A stretch of DNA of 64,000 nucleotides, taken from assembly GCA_046347945.1 (NCBI GenBank), contig JAXMFB010000010.1:81112-145111 (forward strand). Direction: 5' to 3'. Source of the DNA: Zeimonas sp046347945 (GTDB lineage Bacteria; Pseudomonadota; Gammaproteobacteria; Burkholderiales; Burkholderiaceae_E). The notes under the pieces were generated by a model. It ran no database searches. It had not been told where the DNA came from and saw only the letters and a list, made by a program, of their open reading frames with translations. Below, piece after piece: positions 34,601 to 42,859 of the stretch. The translations under genes and the position numbers were made by a program. Position 1 is the first letter of the stretch, and every line of letters begins with the position of its first letter.

Positions 34601-35454
34601 CCAACGGCCACGTCGCGGTCAAGGCCTGGGAGGCGCTGTCGAAGATCACCGGCCGCGAGCATGCGCACCTGGCGATGCACCGCGAGGACGAGAAGATCCG
34701 CTTCCGCGACATCCAGGCGCAGCCGCGCAAGATCATCTCGTCGCCGACCTGGTCGGGCCTCGAGAGCGAGAAGGTCTCGTACAACGCCGGCTACACCAAC
34801 GTCCACGAGCTGATTCCCTGGCGCACGCTGTCGGGCCGACAGCAGTTCTACCAGGACCACCCGTGGATGCGCGATTTCGGCGAGGGCTTCGTCAGCTACC
34901 GGCCGCCGGTCGACCTGAAGGCGGTGGCGACGGTGATGGGGCGCAAGCCGAACGGCAACAAGGAGATCGCGCTGAACTTCATCACGCCGCACCAGAAGTG
35001 GGGCATCCACTCCACCTACACCGACAACCTCATCATGCTCACGCTGAACCGCGGCGGGCCGGTGATCTGGCTCTCCGAGGACGACGCGCGCAGCGCGGGA
35101 ATCGTCGACAACGACTGGGTCGAGCTCTTCAACGCCAATGGCGCGATTGCGGCGCGCGCGGTGGTCAGCCAGCGGGTCAAGCCCGGCATGGTGATGATGT
35201 ACCACGCACAGGAGAAGATCATCAACACGCCGGGGTCGGAGATCACCGGGATGCGCGGCGGCATCCACAACTCGGTCACGCGCGTGGTGCTCAAGCCCAC
35301 GCACATGATCGGGGGCTACGCGCAGTACAGCTACGGCTTCAACTACTACGGCACCATCGGCACCAACCGCGACGAGTTCGTCGTGGTGCGCAAGATGGCG
35401 AAGGTGGACTGGCTGGACGAGCCTGCGACGACGACCTCGGGAGCGCACCAATGA
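31663..35454 (+). CDS. narG: Respiratory nitrate reductase alpha subunit
   Basis: A 1263-residue molybdenum bis-MGD enzyme reducing nitrate to nitrite on the cytoplasmic face of the membrane. The FS0 [4Fe-4S] site uses His50, Cys54 and Cys58 (HGTNCTGSC) and Cys93 (PRGCARGAS). GEQTDVPESADWYNS carries the Asp ligand of molybdenum. AAMNHWYHSDMNYRG, MSTTCLYSDVVLPTATWYEK and the C-terminal VQLGYGYAQ-like YAQYSYGFNYYG are family blocks. No twin-Arg signal, as expected for the cytoplasmic type. Its stop overlaps the narH start (ATGA). Length matches other NarG proteins. Confidence 0.97.
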   Translation: MSHFLDRLTFFVQPKEAFSGGHGVTTGEDRTWEDAYRNRWQHDKIVRSTHGTNCTGSCSWKIYVKGGIVTWETQQTDYPRTRPDLPNHEPRGCARGASYSWYLYSANRVKYPMVRGRLMKAWRAARALAKSPVDAWAAIVENDAVRREYQQQRGLGGFVRAEWDEVDELIAAANVYTIRRHGPDRVIGFSPIPAMSMISYAAGSRYLSLIGGTCMSFYDWYCDLPPSSPQTWGEQTDVPESADWYNSTFLIAWGSNVPQTRTPDAHFFTEVRYKGAKVVAVTPDYAEVSKLADLWLHPKQGTDAALAMAMGHVILKEFYFDQRSAYFDDYARRYTDLPMLVQLREATLADGTKVLAPDRYLRASDFGDALGQDNNPEWKTAAIDQTGAIVVPNGSIGFRWGKEGRSDSGKWNLENREAHGGREVKLSLSLLDDAAPAHEVVTVGFPYFGGIETPHFERNDQGGSVLKRQVPAARLTLVEGGERREVLVATVFDLLAANYGVARGLPGENAADDYDSDRPYTPAWQERITGVPRAQAIAVARQFADNADKTRGRSMVIIGAAMNHWYHSDMNYRGIINMLMLCGCVGQTGGGWAHYVGQEKLRPQTGWTALAFALDWIRPPRQQNSTSFFYAHTDQWRYERLGVDEILSPLADRGRYQGSMIDYNVRAERMGWLPSAPQLKTNPLQVVRDAQAAGVDPKDYVKRALKDGSLQMSCEDPDDPANWPRNLFVWRSNLLGSSGKGHEYFLRHLLGTSHGVQGRDLGPGDAKPQEVRWHAQAPEGKLDLLVTLDFRMSTTCLYSDVVLPTATWYEKNDLNTSDMHPFIHPLSTAVDPAWQARSDWEIYKGFARKFSEVCVGHLGVEKDVVLTPMMHDTPGELAQPFDVRDWKRGECELEPGRTAAQVTVVERDYPNTFRRFTALGPLMGRIGNGGKGIAWNTEDEVQALADLNGAVAEEGATKGMPRIVTDIDAAETVMMLAPETNGHVAVKAWEALSKITGREHAHLAMHREDEKIRFRDIQAQPRKIISSPTWSGLESEKVSYNAGYTNVHELIPWRTLSGRQQFYQDHPWMRDFGEGFVSYRPPVDLKAVATVMGRKPNGNKEIALNFITPHQKWGIHSTYTDNLIMLTLNRGGPVIWLSEDDARSAGIVDNDWVELFNANGAIAARAVVSQRVKPGMVMMYHAQEKIINTPGSEITGMRGGIHNSVTRVVLKPTHMIGGYAQYSYGFNYYGTIGTNRDEFVVVRKMAKVDWLDEPATTTSGAHQ

Positions 35455-36974
35455 AAATCCGCGCACAGATCGGCATGGTGCTGAACCTGGACAAGTGCAT
35501 CGGCTGCCACACCTGCTCGGTCACCTGCAAGAACGTCTGGACCAACCGCTCCGGCATGGAGTACGCGTGGTTCAACAACGTCGAGACGAAACCCGGCATC
35601 GGCTACCCGAAGGAGTGGGAAAACCAGGACCGCTGGAACGGCGGGTGGGTGCGCCGCGCCGACGGCTCGATCCGTCCGCGCCAGGGGGCGAAGTGGAAGC
35701 TGCTGATGCGCATCTTCGCAAACCCCGACCTGCCGCAGATCGACGACTACTACGAGCCGTTCACTTTCGACTACGACCACCTGCACTCGGCGCCCGAGAT
35801 GAAGGCCGCGCCGACGGCGCGGCCGCGCAGCCTGATCACCGGCGAGCGGATGGAGAAAATCGAGTGGGGACCGAACTGGGAGGAGATCCTCGGCGGCGAG
35901 TTCTCGAAGCGCTCGAAGGATCGCAACTTCGACGACGTGCAGAAGGACATCTACGGGCAGTTCGAGAACACCTTCATGATGTACCTGCCGCGGCTGTGCG
36001 AGCACTGCCTGAACCCGGCCTGCGTCGCGTCGTGTCCTTCCGGGTCGATCTACAAGCGCGAGGAGGACGGCATCGTGCTGATCGACCAGGACAAGTGCCG
36101 GGGCTGGCGGATGTGCGTCTCGGGCTGCCCGTACAAGAAGATCTACTACAACTGGCAGACCGGCAAGGCCGAGAAGTGCATCTTCTGCTACCCGAGGATC
36201 GAGGCGGGCCAGCCCACCGTCTGCTCGGAGACCTGCGTCGGCCGGATCCGGTATCTCGGCGTGCTGCTCTACGATGCAGACCGGATCGAGGCCGCGGCCA
36301 GCGTCGAGCACGACCGTGACCTGTACCAGGCGCAGCTCGACGTCTTCCTCGATCCCGAGGACCCGAAGGTGATCGCGCAGGCGCGCGCCGACGGCGTGCC
36401 CGAAGCGTGGCTGGAGGCCGCGCGCAACAGCCCGGTCTACCGGATGGCGGTCGACTGGAAGGTGGCGCTGCCGCTGCACCCGGAGTACCGGACGCTGCCG
36501 ATGGTCTGGTACGTGCCGCCGTTGTCGCCGATTTCGGCCGCGGCCAACGCCGGCGAGATCGGCATCAACGGCCAGATCCCGGACGTCGAGCAGTTGCGCA
36601 TCCCGATCCGCTACCTGGCGAACCTGCTCACCGCCGGCGACACCGAGCCCGTGGTGCGCGCGCTCGAGCGGATGCTCGCGATGCGCGCGTACCAGCGTGA
36701 CCGGCACGTCGAGGGACGCGAGAACCTCGCCGTGCTCGAGCAGGCCGGGCTGACCGCGGCGCAGGTCGGGAAGATGTACCAGGTGATGGCGATCGCGAAC
36801 TACGAAGACCGCTTCGTGATCCCGACCACGCATCGCGAGTACGCCGAGAATGCGTTCGACGTGCGCGGCGGTTGCGGATTCTCGTTCGGCAACGGCTGCT
36901 CGGACGGCTCGACCGGCACGAGCCTGTTCGGCGCCGGCAAGAAGCGCACGATCCCGATCAAGGCCACGCTGTGA
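35451..36974 (+). CDS. narH: Respiratory nitrate reductase beta subunit
   Basis: A 507-residue iron-sulfur subunit passing electrons from NarI hemes to NarG. Four cluster-binding motifs are visible: CIGCHTCSVTCKNVW, CEHCLNPACVASCPSGS, CRGWRMCVSGCPYKK and CIFCYPRIEAGQPTVCSETC. Trp in the third motif replaces a Cys, giving the [3Fe-4S] centre as in E. coli NarH. The C-terminal GGCGFSFGNGC segment is also conserved. Start overlaps the narG stop by four bases. Confidence 0.97.
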   Translation: MKIRAQIGMVLNLDKCIGCHTCSVTCKNVWTNRSGMEYAWFNNVETKPGIGYPKEWENQDRWNGGWVRRADGSIRPRQGAKWKLLMRIFANPDLPQIDDYYEPFTFDYDHLHSAPEMKAAPTARPRSLITGERMEKIEWGPNWEEILGGEFSKRSKDRNFDDVQKDIYGQFENTFMMYLPRLCEHCLNPACVASCPSGSIYKREEDGIVLIDQDKCRGWRMCVSGCPYKKIYYNWQTGKAEKCIFCYPRIEAGQPTVCSETCVGRIRYLGVLLYDADRIEAAASVEHDRDLYQAQLDVFLDPEDPKVIAQARADGVPEAWLEAARNSPVYRMAVDWKVALPLHPEYRTLPMVWYVPPLSPISAAANAGEIGINGQIPDVEQLRIPIRYLANLLTAGDTEPVVRALERMLAMRAYQRDRHVEGRENLAVLEQAGLTAAQVGKMYQVMAIANYEDRFVIPTTHREYAENAFDVRGGCGFSFGNGCSDGSTGTSLFGAGKKRTIPIKATL

Positions 36975-36985
36975 GGGAGCCCGCG

Positions 36986-37690
36986 ATGAACGAGACCTGC
37001 CGCGCGCTGGCGTTGCTGCTGACCTACCCGGACGCGCGCCTGCGCGCACTGCTGCCGCAACTGGCGGAGTTCCTCGCGGCCGACCGCTCGCTCGGCGCCA
37101 CGGCGCGCGAGGGGCTCGCCGCGCTGATCGCCGGCTTGCTCGAAGGAGAGCCGTTCGAGGTCGAGGCGGCTTACGTGGACTGCTTCGACCGCGGCCGCTC
37201 GACCTCGCTGCTGCTGTTCGAGCACGTCCACGGCGACTCGCGCGAGCGCGGCCAGGCGATGACGGACCTGCTGGCCACCTACGAGAGCGCCGGGCTGCGG
37301 CTCGCGCCGGGCGAGCTGCCCGACTACCTGCCTGCCGTGCTCGAGTTCGCTTCGACGCAGCCGCCGAAGCTGGCGCGCGAGTTCCTCGGCGAGCTGTCGC
37401 AGATCCTCAACGGGCTGCACAGCGCGCTCGTCGCGCGACGCAGCCGCTACGCGTCGGTGATCGCCAGCGTGCTCGAGCTCGCCGGCGAGCGCGTCCGCCA
37501 CGTCGCGCTGCCGCCCGAGGAGCCGATCGACGAAGCCTGGGCCGAGCCGCCCGCCTTCGACGGCTGCTCGACGCGCGGGCAGGCGCGTCCCGACGGCGCG
37601 CAGCCGATCCACGTCGTCCGCAAGACCCCCGACGCGGGGGCAGCCCGCGGCCCGTCGGCCGCGCCGCTTCGCCAGGGAGCCCTGCGATGA
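36986..37690 (+). CDS. narJ: Nitrate reductase assembly chaperone NarJ
   Basis: A 234-residue all-helical cytoplasmic chaperone of the NarJ/TorD family. It holds apo-NarGH and helps insert the molybdenum cofactor and FS0 cluster before membrane attachment. The block DCFDRGRSTSLLLFEHVHGDSRERGQAM is the NarJ signature, followed by LPDYLPAVLEF. The C-terminal ~35 residues are Pro/Ala/Arg-rich and poorly conserved. GGGAG is eight bases before the start; the stop overlaps the narI ATG. Confidence 0.94.
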   Translation: MNETCRALALLLTYPDARLRALLPQLAEFLAADRSLGATAREGLAALIAGLLEGEPFEVEAAYVDCFDRGRSTSLLLFEHVHGDSRERGQAMTDLLATYESAGLRLAPGELPDYLPAVLEFASTQPPKLAREFLGELSQILNGLHSALVARRSRYASVIASVLELAGERVRHVALPPEEPIDEAWAEPPAFDGCSTRGQARPDGAQPIHVVRKTPDAGAARGPSAAPLRQGALR

Positions 37691-38424
37691 GCTTCGCCAA
37701 TACCTTCTTCTTCGGCATCTACCCGTACGTCTGCCTGACGGTGTTCTTCGTCGGCAGCCTGATCCGCTTCGACCGCGACCAGTACACCTGGAAGAGTGAC
37801 TCGTCGCAGCTGTTGCGCGCCGGGCAGCTGCGCTGGGGCAGCAACCTGTTCCACATCGGCGTGCTGTTCCTGTTCTTCGGGCACTTCGTCGGCATGCTGA
37901 CGCCGCACTTCGTCTACGAGCCGTTCATCGGGGCCGGCGCCAAGCAGCTGCTGGCGATGGTCTCCGGCGGCATCGCGGGCGTGCTGGGCCTGGCGGGCCT
38001 CACGCTGCTGCTGTACCGGCGGATGAGCGACCCGCGCATCCGCGCGATCTCGAAGCCGAGCGACATCATGCTGCTGTGGCTGTTCTGGGCGCAGCTCGCG
38101 CTCGGGCTGGCGACGATCCCGCTGTCCGGGCAGCACCTGGACGGCAGCATGATGCTGGTGCTGGCCGAGTGGGCGCAGCGCATCGTGACCTTCCGGCCCG
38201 GTGCCGCAGCGCTGATGGTCGACGTCGGCAGCGTGTTCAAGCTGCACATGGTGCTGGGGATGACGGTGTTCCTGGTGTTCCCGTTCACGCGGCTGGTGCA
38301 CGTCTGGAGCGGATTCGCTTCGCTGGCCTACCTGTTCCGCCCGTACCAGGTGGTGCGCAGCCGGCGCCTGAACCTGCCGGCGGGCCACGACGATGCGCCA
38401 GCGCGCCGCATGGGCGGCGCCTGA
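37687..38424 (+). CDS. narI: Respiratory nitrate reductase gamma subunit (cytochrome b)
   Basis: A 245-residue integral membrane protein with five helices binding two b-type hemes and oxidising quinol. The N-terminus FANTFFFGIYPYVCLTVFFVGSLIRF, the NLFHIGVLFLFFGHFVGMLTP helix with two His ligands, and HMVLGMTVFLVFPFTRLVHVWS with the other His ligands match NarI. It completes the NarGHI complex. Start overlaps narJ by four bases; the parvulin gene follows after 52 bp. Confidence 0.96.
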   Translation: MSFANTFFFGIYPYVCLTVFFVGSLIRFDRDQYTWKSDSSQLLRAGQLRWGSNLFHIGVLFLFFGHFVGMLTPHFVYEPFIGAGAKQLLAMVSGGIAGVLGLAGLTLLLYRRMSDPRIRAISKPSDIMLLWLFWAQLALGLATIPLSGQHLDGSMMLVLAEWAQRIVTFRPGAAALMVDVGSVFKLHMVLGMTVFLVFPFTRLVHVWSGFASLAYLFRPYQVVRSRRLNLPAGHDDAPARRMGGA

Positions 38425-38476
38425 AGCCGGCCGCGCGCTGACACCGACGACACGACGGCTACACGGAGAGGACGAG

Positions 38477-39448
38477 ATGACGATCGTCGAAGCACGCAGG
38501 CAGGCGGCGCAGGCGCAGCAGTCGGGAAGCGATGCGCGGCCGACGACGACCCCGGGGCGACCGATGCCGATCGATGCGCAGGCGGGCGGCGCCCGGGACG
38601 GCTCCGAGGCCGCAGGCGTGGTGGCCCGCGTCGACGGCATCGCGCTGCACGCGGCGGGCGCGCGACCCGACGCCGCGGAACTGCGCCAGCGCGCGTGCAC
38701 CGAGCTGCTGCGGCAGGCGGCCCAGCGCGCCGGCCTGCTCGCGGGCGACGATGCCGCGAGCGAAGACGGCGTCGTCAGTGAAGCCGCGGCGAGCGCGATC
38801 GAGGCGCTGCTCGAGCGCGAGTTGCGCGTGCCCGAGCCCGGCGAGGACGACTGTCGCAGGTACCACGCGGCCAACCCCGCGCGCTTTGCGGACGGCGAGC
38901 GCGTGCTCGCCCGCCACATCCTGTTCGCCGTGACGCCGGGCGTCGACGTGAACGCGCTGCTGCCGCGCGCCGAGCAGATGCTGCTGAAGCTGCGCTGCGG
39001 CGACGACACGCGCGAGGCCGGCGATCCGGGCGAAGCGGGCGAGGCAGGCGAAGGGGGCAGCCACGAGGGGAGCAGTCCCGCAGGCGACGCGTTCGCCACC
39101 GCGGCGCGCGAGTGGTCGAACTGCCCGAGCGGAGCCGAAGGGGGCGCGCTCGGCTGGTTGCGCAGCACCGACTGCGTACCCGAGTTCGCGCGCGAGCTGT
39201 TCGCGCAACCGGTCGTCGGCGTGCTGCCGCGGCTGGTGCGAAGCCGCTTCGGCCTGCACGTGGTCGAGGTGCTGGCGCGCGAGCCCGGCGTCGCGCGGCC
39301 GTTCGAGGCGGTGCGCGGCGCGGTCGCGCTCGCATTGCGCCAGCAGGCGTGGACGACGGCGCTGCGCCAGTACCTGAGGCTGCTGGCCGCAGGGGCGAGC
39401 GTCGAGGGCGTCGACCTCGACGCCGCCGACACGCCGCTGGTGCAGTGA
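38477..39448 (+). CDS. Parvulin-type peptidyl-prolyl isomerase of the nitrate operon (NifM-like)
   Basis: A 323-residue PpiC/parvulin protein. An Ala-rich N-terminal helical region (1-145) leads to a rotamase domain starting at ADGERVLARHILFAV and ending RSRFGLHVVEVLAREPG. The domain is interrupted at residues ~175-205 by an acidic, Gly/Glu-rich low-complexity insert. Parvulins recur directly after narI in betaproteobacteria and are thought to help fold or assemble the reductase. There is no signal peptide, so it should act in the cytoplasm, where NarGH matures. GGAGAGG precedes the ATG at 38477. It converges with ridA four bases away. Confidence 0.85.
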   Translation: MTIVEARRQAAQAQQSGSDARPTTTPGRPMPIDAQAGGARDGSEAAGVVARVDGIALHAAGARPDAAELRQRACTELLRQAAQRAGLLAGDDAASEDGVVSEAAASAIEALLERELRVPEPGEDDCRRYHAANPARFADGERVLARHILFAVTPGVDVNALLPRAEQMLLKLRCGDDTREAGDPGEAGEAGEGGSHEGSSPAGDAFATAAREWSNCPSGAEGGALGWLRSTDCVPEFARELFAQPVVGVLPRLVRSRFGLHVVEVLAREPGVARPFEAVRGAVALALRQQAWTTALRQYLRLLAAGASVEGVDLDAADTPLVQ

Positions 39449-39452
39449 CTCG

Positions 39453-39872
39453 CTACATCGGGATCGGCACCACCGCGGTCGCCTCGATCTCGAGCTTCGC
39501 GCGCGCCTCCATCAGGGCGACGACCTGCACCGCGGTCATTGCCGGATAGTGGACGGTGCCTTCGGCATCGGTCATGAACTCGCGGTAGGCGGCGCCGAGC
39601 GGCTTGCCGGCGCCGAGGTACTCGGCGCGGTCGGTCACGTACCAGGTCATCCGGACGATGTGCTCGGGGCCGCCGCCGGCCTCGGCGAGCACCGCGCGCA
39701 CGTTCGCGAGCGCCTGCCGCGCCTGGCCCACGAAGTCGTCGGCTTCGAATTCGCAGCGCTCGTTCCATCCGATCTGGCCAGCAATCGACACGACGGTGCC
39801 CCGCGCGGCGATGCCGTTGACGTAACCTCGCGGCGCTGCCCAGCCCCGGGGCTGCAGGATGGTCTTGTGCAT
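39453..39872 (-). CDS. RidA family protein
   Basis: A 139-residue YjgF/RidA-fold protein. The segments RGYVNGIAARGTVVSIAGQIGWNE and FVGQARQALANVRAVLAEAGG, the MTWYVTDRAEYL strand, and the terminal AMTAVQVVALMEARAKLEIEATAVVP fit the family. The VEIEAIAV-type ending, here LEIEATAV, is kept, but the canonical imine-binding Arg context (usually R-x-C/A-V) is replaced by MTAVQVVAL, so it belongs to a Rid subgroup other than archetypal RidA. It is the last gene of the kynBUA series, 14 bp after kynA, suggesting it removes a reactive enamine/imine or acts on a pathway intermediate. Confidence 0.82.
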   Translation of the reverse strand: MHKTILQPRGWAAPRGYVNGIAARGTVVSIAGQIGWNERCEFEADDFVGQARQALANVRAVLAEAGGGPEHIVRMTWYVTDRAEYLGAGKPLGAAYREFMTDAEGTVHYPAMTAVQVVALMEARAKLEIEATAVVPIPM

Positions 39873-39886
39873 GGTCTTGCTCCCTT

Positions 39887-40714
39887 TCAGAGATCGGTGC
39901 GCACCTTCCAGAGCTCGGGGAACAGCACCACGTCGAGCATCTTGCGCAGGTAGGCGACGCCGGCTGTGCCGCCGGTGCCGGGCTTGAAACCGATGATCCG
40001 CTCCACGGTGGTCACGTGCCGGAAGCGCCATTGGCGGAAGGCGTCCTCGAGGTCGATCAGCTCCTCGGCCAGTTCGTACAGCCCCCAGTGGCGCTCGGGA
40101 TCGCGGTAGATCGCGAGCCAGGCCGCCTCGACCGGATCCGAGAACGCCCGCGGCGCGGCCCAGTCGCGCTCGACGTCGCCGGCCGCGACCGGGAACCCGC
40201 GGCGGGCGAGCAGCCGGATCGCCTCGTCGTAGAGCGAGGGCTCGGCGAGTGCCCGTGCGACCTGCGCATGCAGGTCGGGTCGGTGCGCGTGCGCCTTCAG
40301 CATCACCGGGTTCTTGTTGCCCAGCATGAACTCGATCTGGCGGTACTGGTACGACTGGAAGCCCGACGACGACCCGAGATGCGGGCGCATCGCGCTGTAT
40401 TCCGAGGGGGTCAGCGTCGCGAGGACGTCCCACGCGTGGACCAGCTGCTCCATGATTCTCGAGACCCGGGCGAGCATCTTGAACGCCGGCGGCAGGTCGT
40501 CGCCGGCCAGCCGCGCGCGGGCTGCCCGGAGCTCGTGCAGCGCGAGCTTCATCCACAGCTCGCTGGTCTGGTGCTGCACGATGAACAGCATCTCGTTGTG
40601 GTCGCCCGAGCGTGGCCGCTGCGCGTCGAGCACCGCGTCGAGGCACAGGTAGTCGCCGTAGGTCATCGTGTCCCGGTAGTCGAGCCGGGCCCCTTCGAAA
40701 CGCTGGTCGCTCAT
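39887..40714 (-). CDS. kynA: Tryptophan 2,3-dioxygenase
   Basis: A 275-residue heme dioxygenase converting L-tryptophan to N-formylkynurenine. The MTYGDYLCLDAVLDAQ start, DHNEMLFIVQHQTSELWMKL with the substrate-site His, RPHLGSSSGFQSYQYRQIEF and FRHVTTVERIIGFKPGTGGTAGVAYL with the proximal heme His are all present. It is the third gene of a minus-strand kynB-kynU-kynA set; 41 bp separate it from kynU. Length is typical of bacterial enzymes. Confidence 0.96.
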   Translation of the reverse strand: MSDQRFEGARLDYRDTMTYGDYLCLDAVLDAQRPRSGDHNEMLFIVQHQTSELWMKLALHELRAARARLAGDDLPPAFKMLARVSRIMEQLVHAWDVLATLTPSEYSAMRPHLGSSSGFQSYQYRQIEFMLGNKNPVMLKAHAHRPDLHAQVARALAEPSLYDEAIRLLARRGFPVAAGDVERDWAAPRAFSDPVEAAWLAIYRDPERHWGLYELAEELIDLEDAFRQWRFRHVTTVERIIGFKPGTGGTAGVAYLRKMLDVVLFPELWKVRTDL

Positions 40715-40755
40715 GGACGCTCCGTGGATGCGCGATGGGTCGCTCGCCGGGTCGC

Positions 40756-42060
40756 TCAGGTGACCGCGGCGCGGGCCAGGTACTCGCTGCTTCGCCAGTC
40801 GCCCGACTCGAGGACGGCCGACAGTCGCTCGGCGGCGTCCCAGGCGTCGACGTGACGCAGGTACATCGGCGCGAAGCCGAAGCGCAGGATGTCGGGCGCG
40901 CGGAAGTCGCCGATCACGCCGCGCGCGATCAGCGCCTGCACCACCGCGTAGGCCTGCTGTCCGTCGGGCAACGTGAAGCTCACCTGGCTTCCGCGCCGAT
41001 CGCCCTCCATGGGTGTCACGCAGCGCAGGCCGTGGTGCGAGCAAAGCGCCTGTGCACGCGCGGCGAACAGCGCGGTGAGCTGGCGCGACTTGCGCCAGAG
41101 CGCCGCGAGCCCGCCGTGCGCGTCGGCGGCGAGCAGCGTGTCGAGTCCGGCGTCGAGCGCCACCATCGACAGCACCGGCGGCGTGCCGCACAGGTAGCGG
41201 GCGACGCCGTCGGCCGGCCGGTAGCCGGTCTCGAAGGCGAACGGCGCGGCGTGGCCCATCCAGCCCGACAGCGGCTGCGAGAACGCTGCCTGGTGGCGCT
41301 GCGCGACGAACAGGAACGCCGGCGCGCCGGGCCCGCCATTCAGGTACTTGTAGCCGCAGCCGACCGCGAAGTCGGCCCGCGCGGCGTTCAGGTCGACCGG
41401 GAACGCGCCGGCCGAGTGGGCGAGGTCCCAGAGCATCAGCGCGCCGGCGCGGTGCGCGGCAGCGGTGACCTCGTTCATGTCGAGCCGCGAGCCGGTGCGA
41501 TAGTCGACCTGCGTGAGCATGACTGCCGCCACCGATTCGTCGACCGCCGCCGGCAGCTGGTCGCGCTCGACCAGGCGCAGCGTGTGTCCCCTGCCGAGCT
41601 GGTCCGCGAGACCCTGTGCGATGTACAGGTCGGTCGGGAAGTTGCCGCGCTCGGAGACGATGACGCTGCGACCGTCGCGCATCTTCAGCGCTGCGGACAG
41701 GACCTTGAACAGGTTGACCGAGGTGGCGTCGGCAGCCAGCACCTCGTCGGCGTGCGCGCCGACCAGCGCGGCGATCTTGGCGCCGACTCGCTGCGGCAGC
41801 TCGACCCAGCCTGCGCTGTTCCAGCTGCGGATGAGGTCGTGGCCCCACTGGCGTTCCACCGCGTCGGCGATGCGTGCCGGCGTGGCGGCCGGCAGCGCGC
41901 CGAGCGAATTGCCGTCGAGGTAGACGATGCCGGCCGGCAGCGCGAACAGCGCGCGCAGCGGCGCCAGCGGGTCGGCCGCGTCCAGCGCCTCGCACTGCGC
42001 ACGGGTCGACGGCAACGCGTCGGGCGCGCCGGGTACGGCAGGCGGGATTGCGTCGGTCAT
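40756..42060 (-). CDS. kynU: Kynureninase
   Basis: A 434-residue fold-type I PLP enzyme that cleaves kynurenine to anthranilate and alanine. Motifs seen are YLDGNSLGALP, the SVNLFKVLSAAL phosphate-binding loop, DLAHSAGAFPVDL with the PLP-ring Asp, and the Schiff-base Lys238 in GYKYLNGGPGAPAFLFV. The terminus RFGFAPMYLRHVDAWDAAE is also typical. The start ATG overlaps the kynB stop by four bases, so they are coupled. Confidence 0.96.
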   Translation of the reverse strand: MTDAIPPAVPGAPDALPSTRAQCEALDAADPLAPLRALFALPAGIVYLDGNSLGALPAATPARIADAVERQWGHDLIRSWNSAGWVELPQRVGAKIAALVGAHADEVLAADATSVNLFKVLSAALKMRDGRSVIVSERGNFPTDLYIAQGLADQLGRGHTLRLVERDQLPAAVDESVAAVMLTQVDYRTGSRLDMNEVTAAAHRAGALMLWDLAHSAGAFPVDLNAARADFAVGCGYKYLNGGPGAPAFLFVAQRHQAAFSQPLSGWMGHAAPFAFETGYRPADGVARYLCGTPPVLSMVALDAGLDTLLAADAHGGLAALWRKSRQLTALFAARAQALCSHHGLRCVTPMEGDRRGSQVSFTLPDGQQAYAVVQALIARGVIGDFRAPDILRFGFAPMYLRHVDAWDAAERLSAVLESGDWRSSEYLARAAVT

Positions 42061-42743
42061 CGGGAAGCGGCGATCGCGCCAGGGCGGCTCGACGTCGCGC
42101 CCGGGCGGGTCCGCAGCACGGCCCGCACCGGGCTCGCGTCGGCACCCGCGATCGGCAGCGGCAGCGCGATCAGCTCGTAGTCGCCCGGCGGCACCGAATC
42201 GAGCACGAGCCCCTCGAGGATCGCCATGTCGTGCGCGCGCACCCGGTGGTGCGCGTCCATCGTCTTGGAGGACTCGGGGTCGAGCGACGGCGTGTCGACG
42301 CCGATCAGGACCACGCCGCGCGCGGCGAGCAGGTCGACGGTGGCCGGCGCCACCGCGCGAAAGTCGCTCTCCCAGCGATCGAGCGGGGCGCGCCGCCAGG
42401 TGCGCAGCAGCACGCGCGGCGGACACCGGCCCGGCAGTTCGTCGTCGAACGCGGACGCGATCTCTTCCGGTTCGATCGGCGAGCGGCGGGCGGCCGCCGA
42501 CAGGTCGACGACCCGGCAGTCGCCCAGGTAGGGCGCGAGCGAACGGGTGGCGCTGTCGGCGCCGGCGCGATCGTAGTGCAGCGGCGCGTCGGCGTGCGCG
42601 CCGGTGTGCGTCGACAGCGTGAGCCGCGAGACGTTGACCGGCGAACCGGCGCCGATCGACCAGACGCGCTCGATCGAGAACGGCGTGTCGCCGGGCCACA
42701 CCGGCGTGCCGGCATGGATCGCTGGGCTGATGTCGTAGATCAA
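42057..42743 (-). CDS. kynB: Kynurenine formamidase
   Basis: A 228-residue metal-dependent cyclase-fold hydrolase that converts N-formylkynurenine to kynurenine and formate. The HxGxHxDxxxH metal motif is present as HTGAHADAPLH (His46, His50, Asp52, His56), with IYDISPAIHAGTPVWPGDTPF at the N-terminus and GVVLIGVDTPSLDP and HDMAILEGL later. It is the first gene of the kyn operon; its start is ~115 bp from the divergent 2-aminobenzoyl-CoA gene. The last 25 residues are Arg/Pro-rich and variable. Confidence 0.95.
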   Translation of the reverse strand: MIYDISPAIHAGTPVWPGDTPFSIERVWSIGAGSPVNVSRLTLSTHTGAHADAPLHYDRAGADSATRSLAPYLGDCRVVDLSAAARRSPIEPEEIASAFDDELPGRCPPRVLLRTWRRAPLDRWESDFRAVAPATVDLLAARGVVLIGVDTPSLDPESSKTMDAHHRVRAHDMAILEGLVLDSVPPGDYELIALPLPIAGADASPVRAVLRTRPGATSSRPGAIAASR

Positions 42744-42790
42744 GGTACTGGCGGCCGGTCCCGGAAGAAGGTGGCGTGCGGCGACGTTCG

Positions 42791-42814
42791 AAATACTTTA
42801 GACTTAAAGTAATT
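42791..42814. promoter_or_regulatory. Palindromic operator between kynB and the 2-aminobenzoyl-CoA monooxygenase gene
   Basis: AAATACTTTA (42791-42800), a GACT spacer and TAAAGTAATT (42805-42814) form a 24-bp near-perfect inverted repeat; the inner arms ACTTTA/TAAAGT are exact. It is strikingly A/T-rich in a ~70% GC region. Size and shape fit a MarR-family dimer site. It lies 46 bp upstream of the monooxygenase ATG and 48 bp upstream of kynB, so it could control both directions. No MarR gene is adjacent. Confidence 0.65.
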
Positions 42815-42859
42815 CCGCGGCAAGCGGCGGCGGATCCAACCAGGCGAAGGGGCATCGAG

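Noticed and set aside
31486..35466. A 1326-codon open frame antisense to narG
   Set aside because: It is an exact shadow of narG. Repeated V-D-R-R/H-A-Q patterns are typical of reverse-complemented GC-rich codons, and there is no start signal or family similarity.
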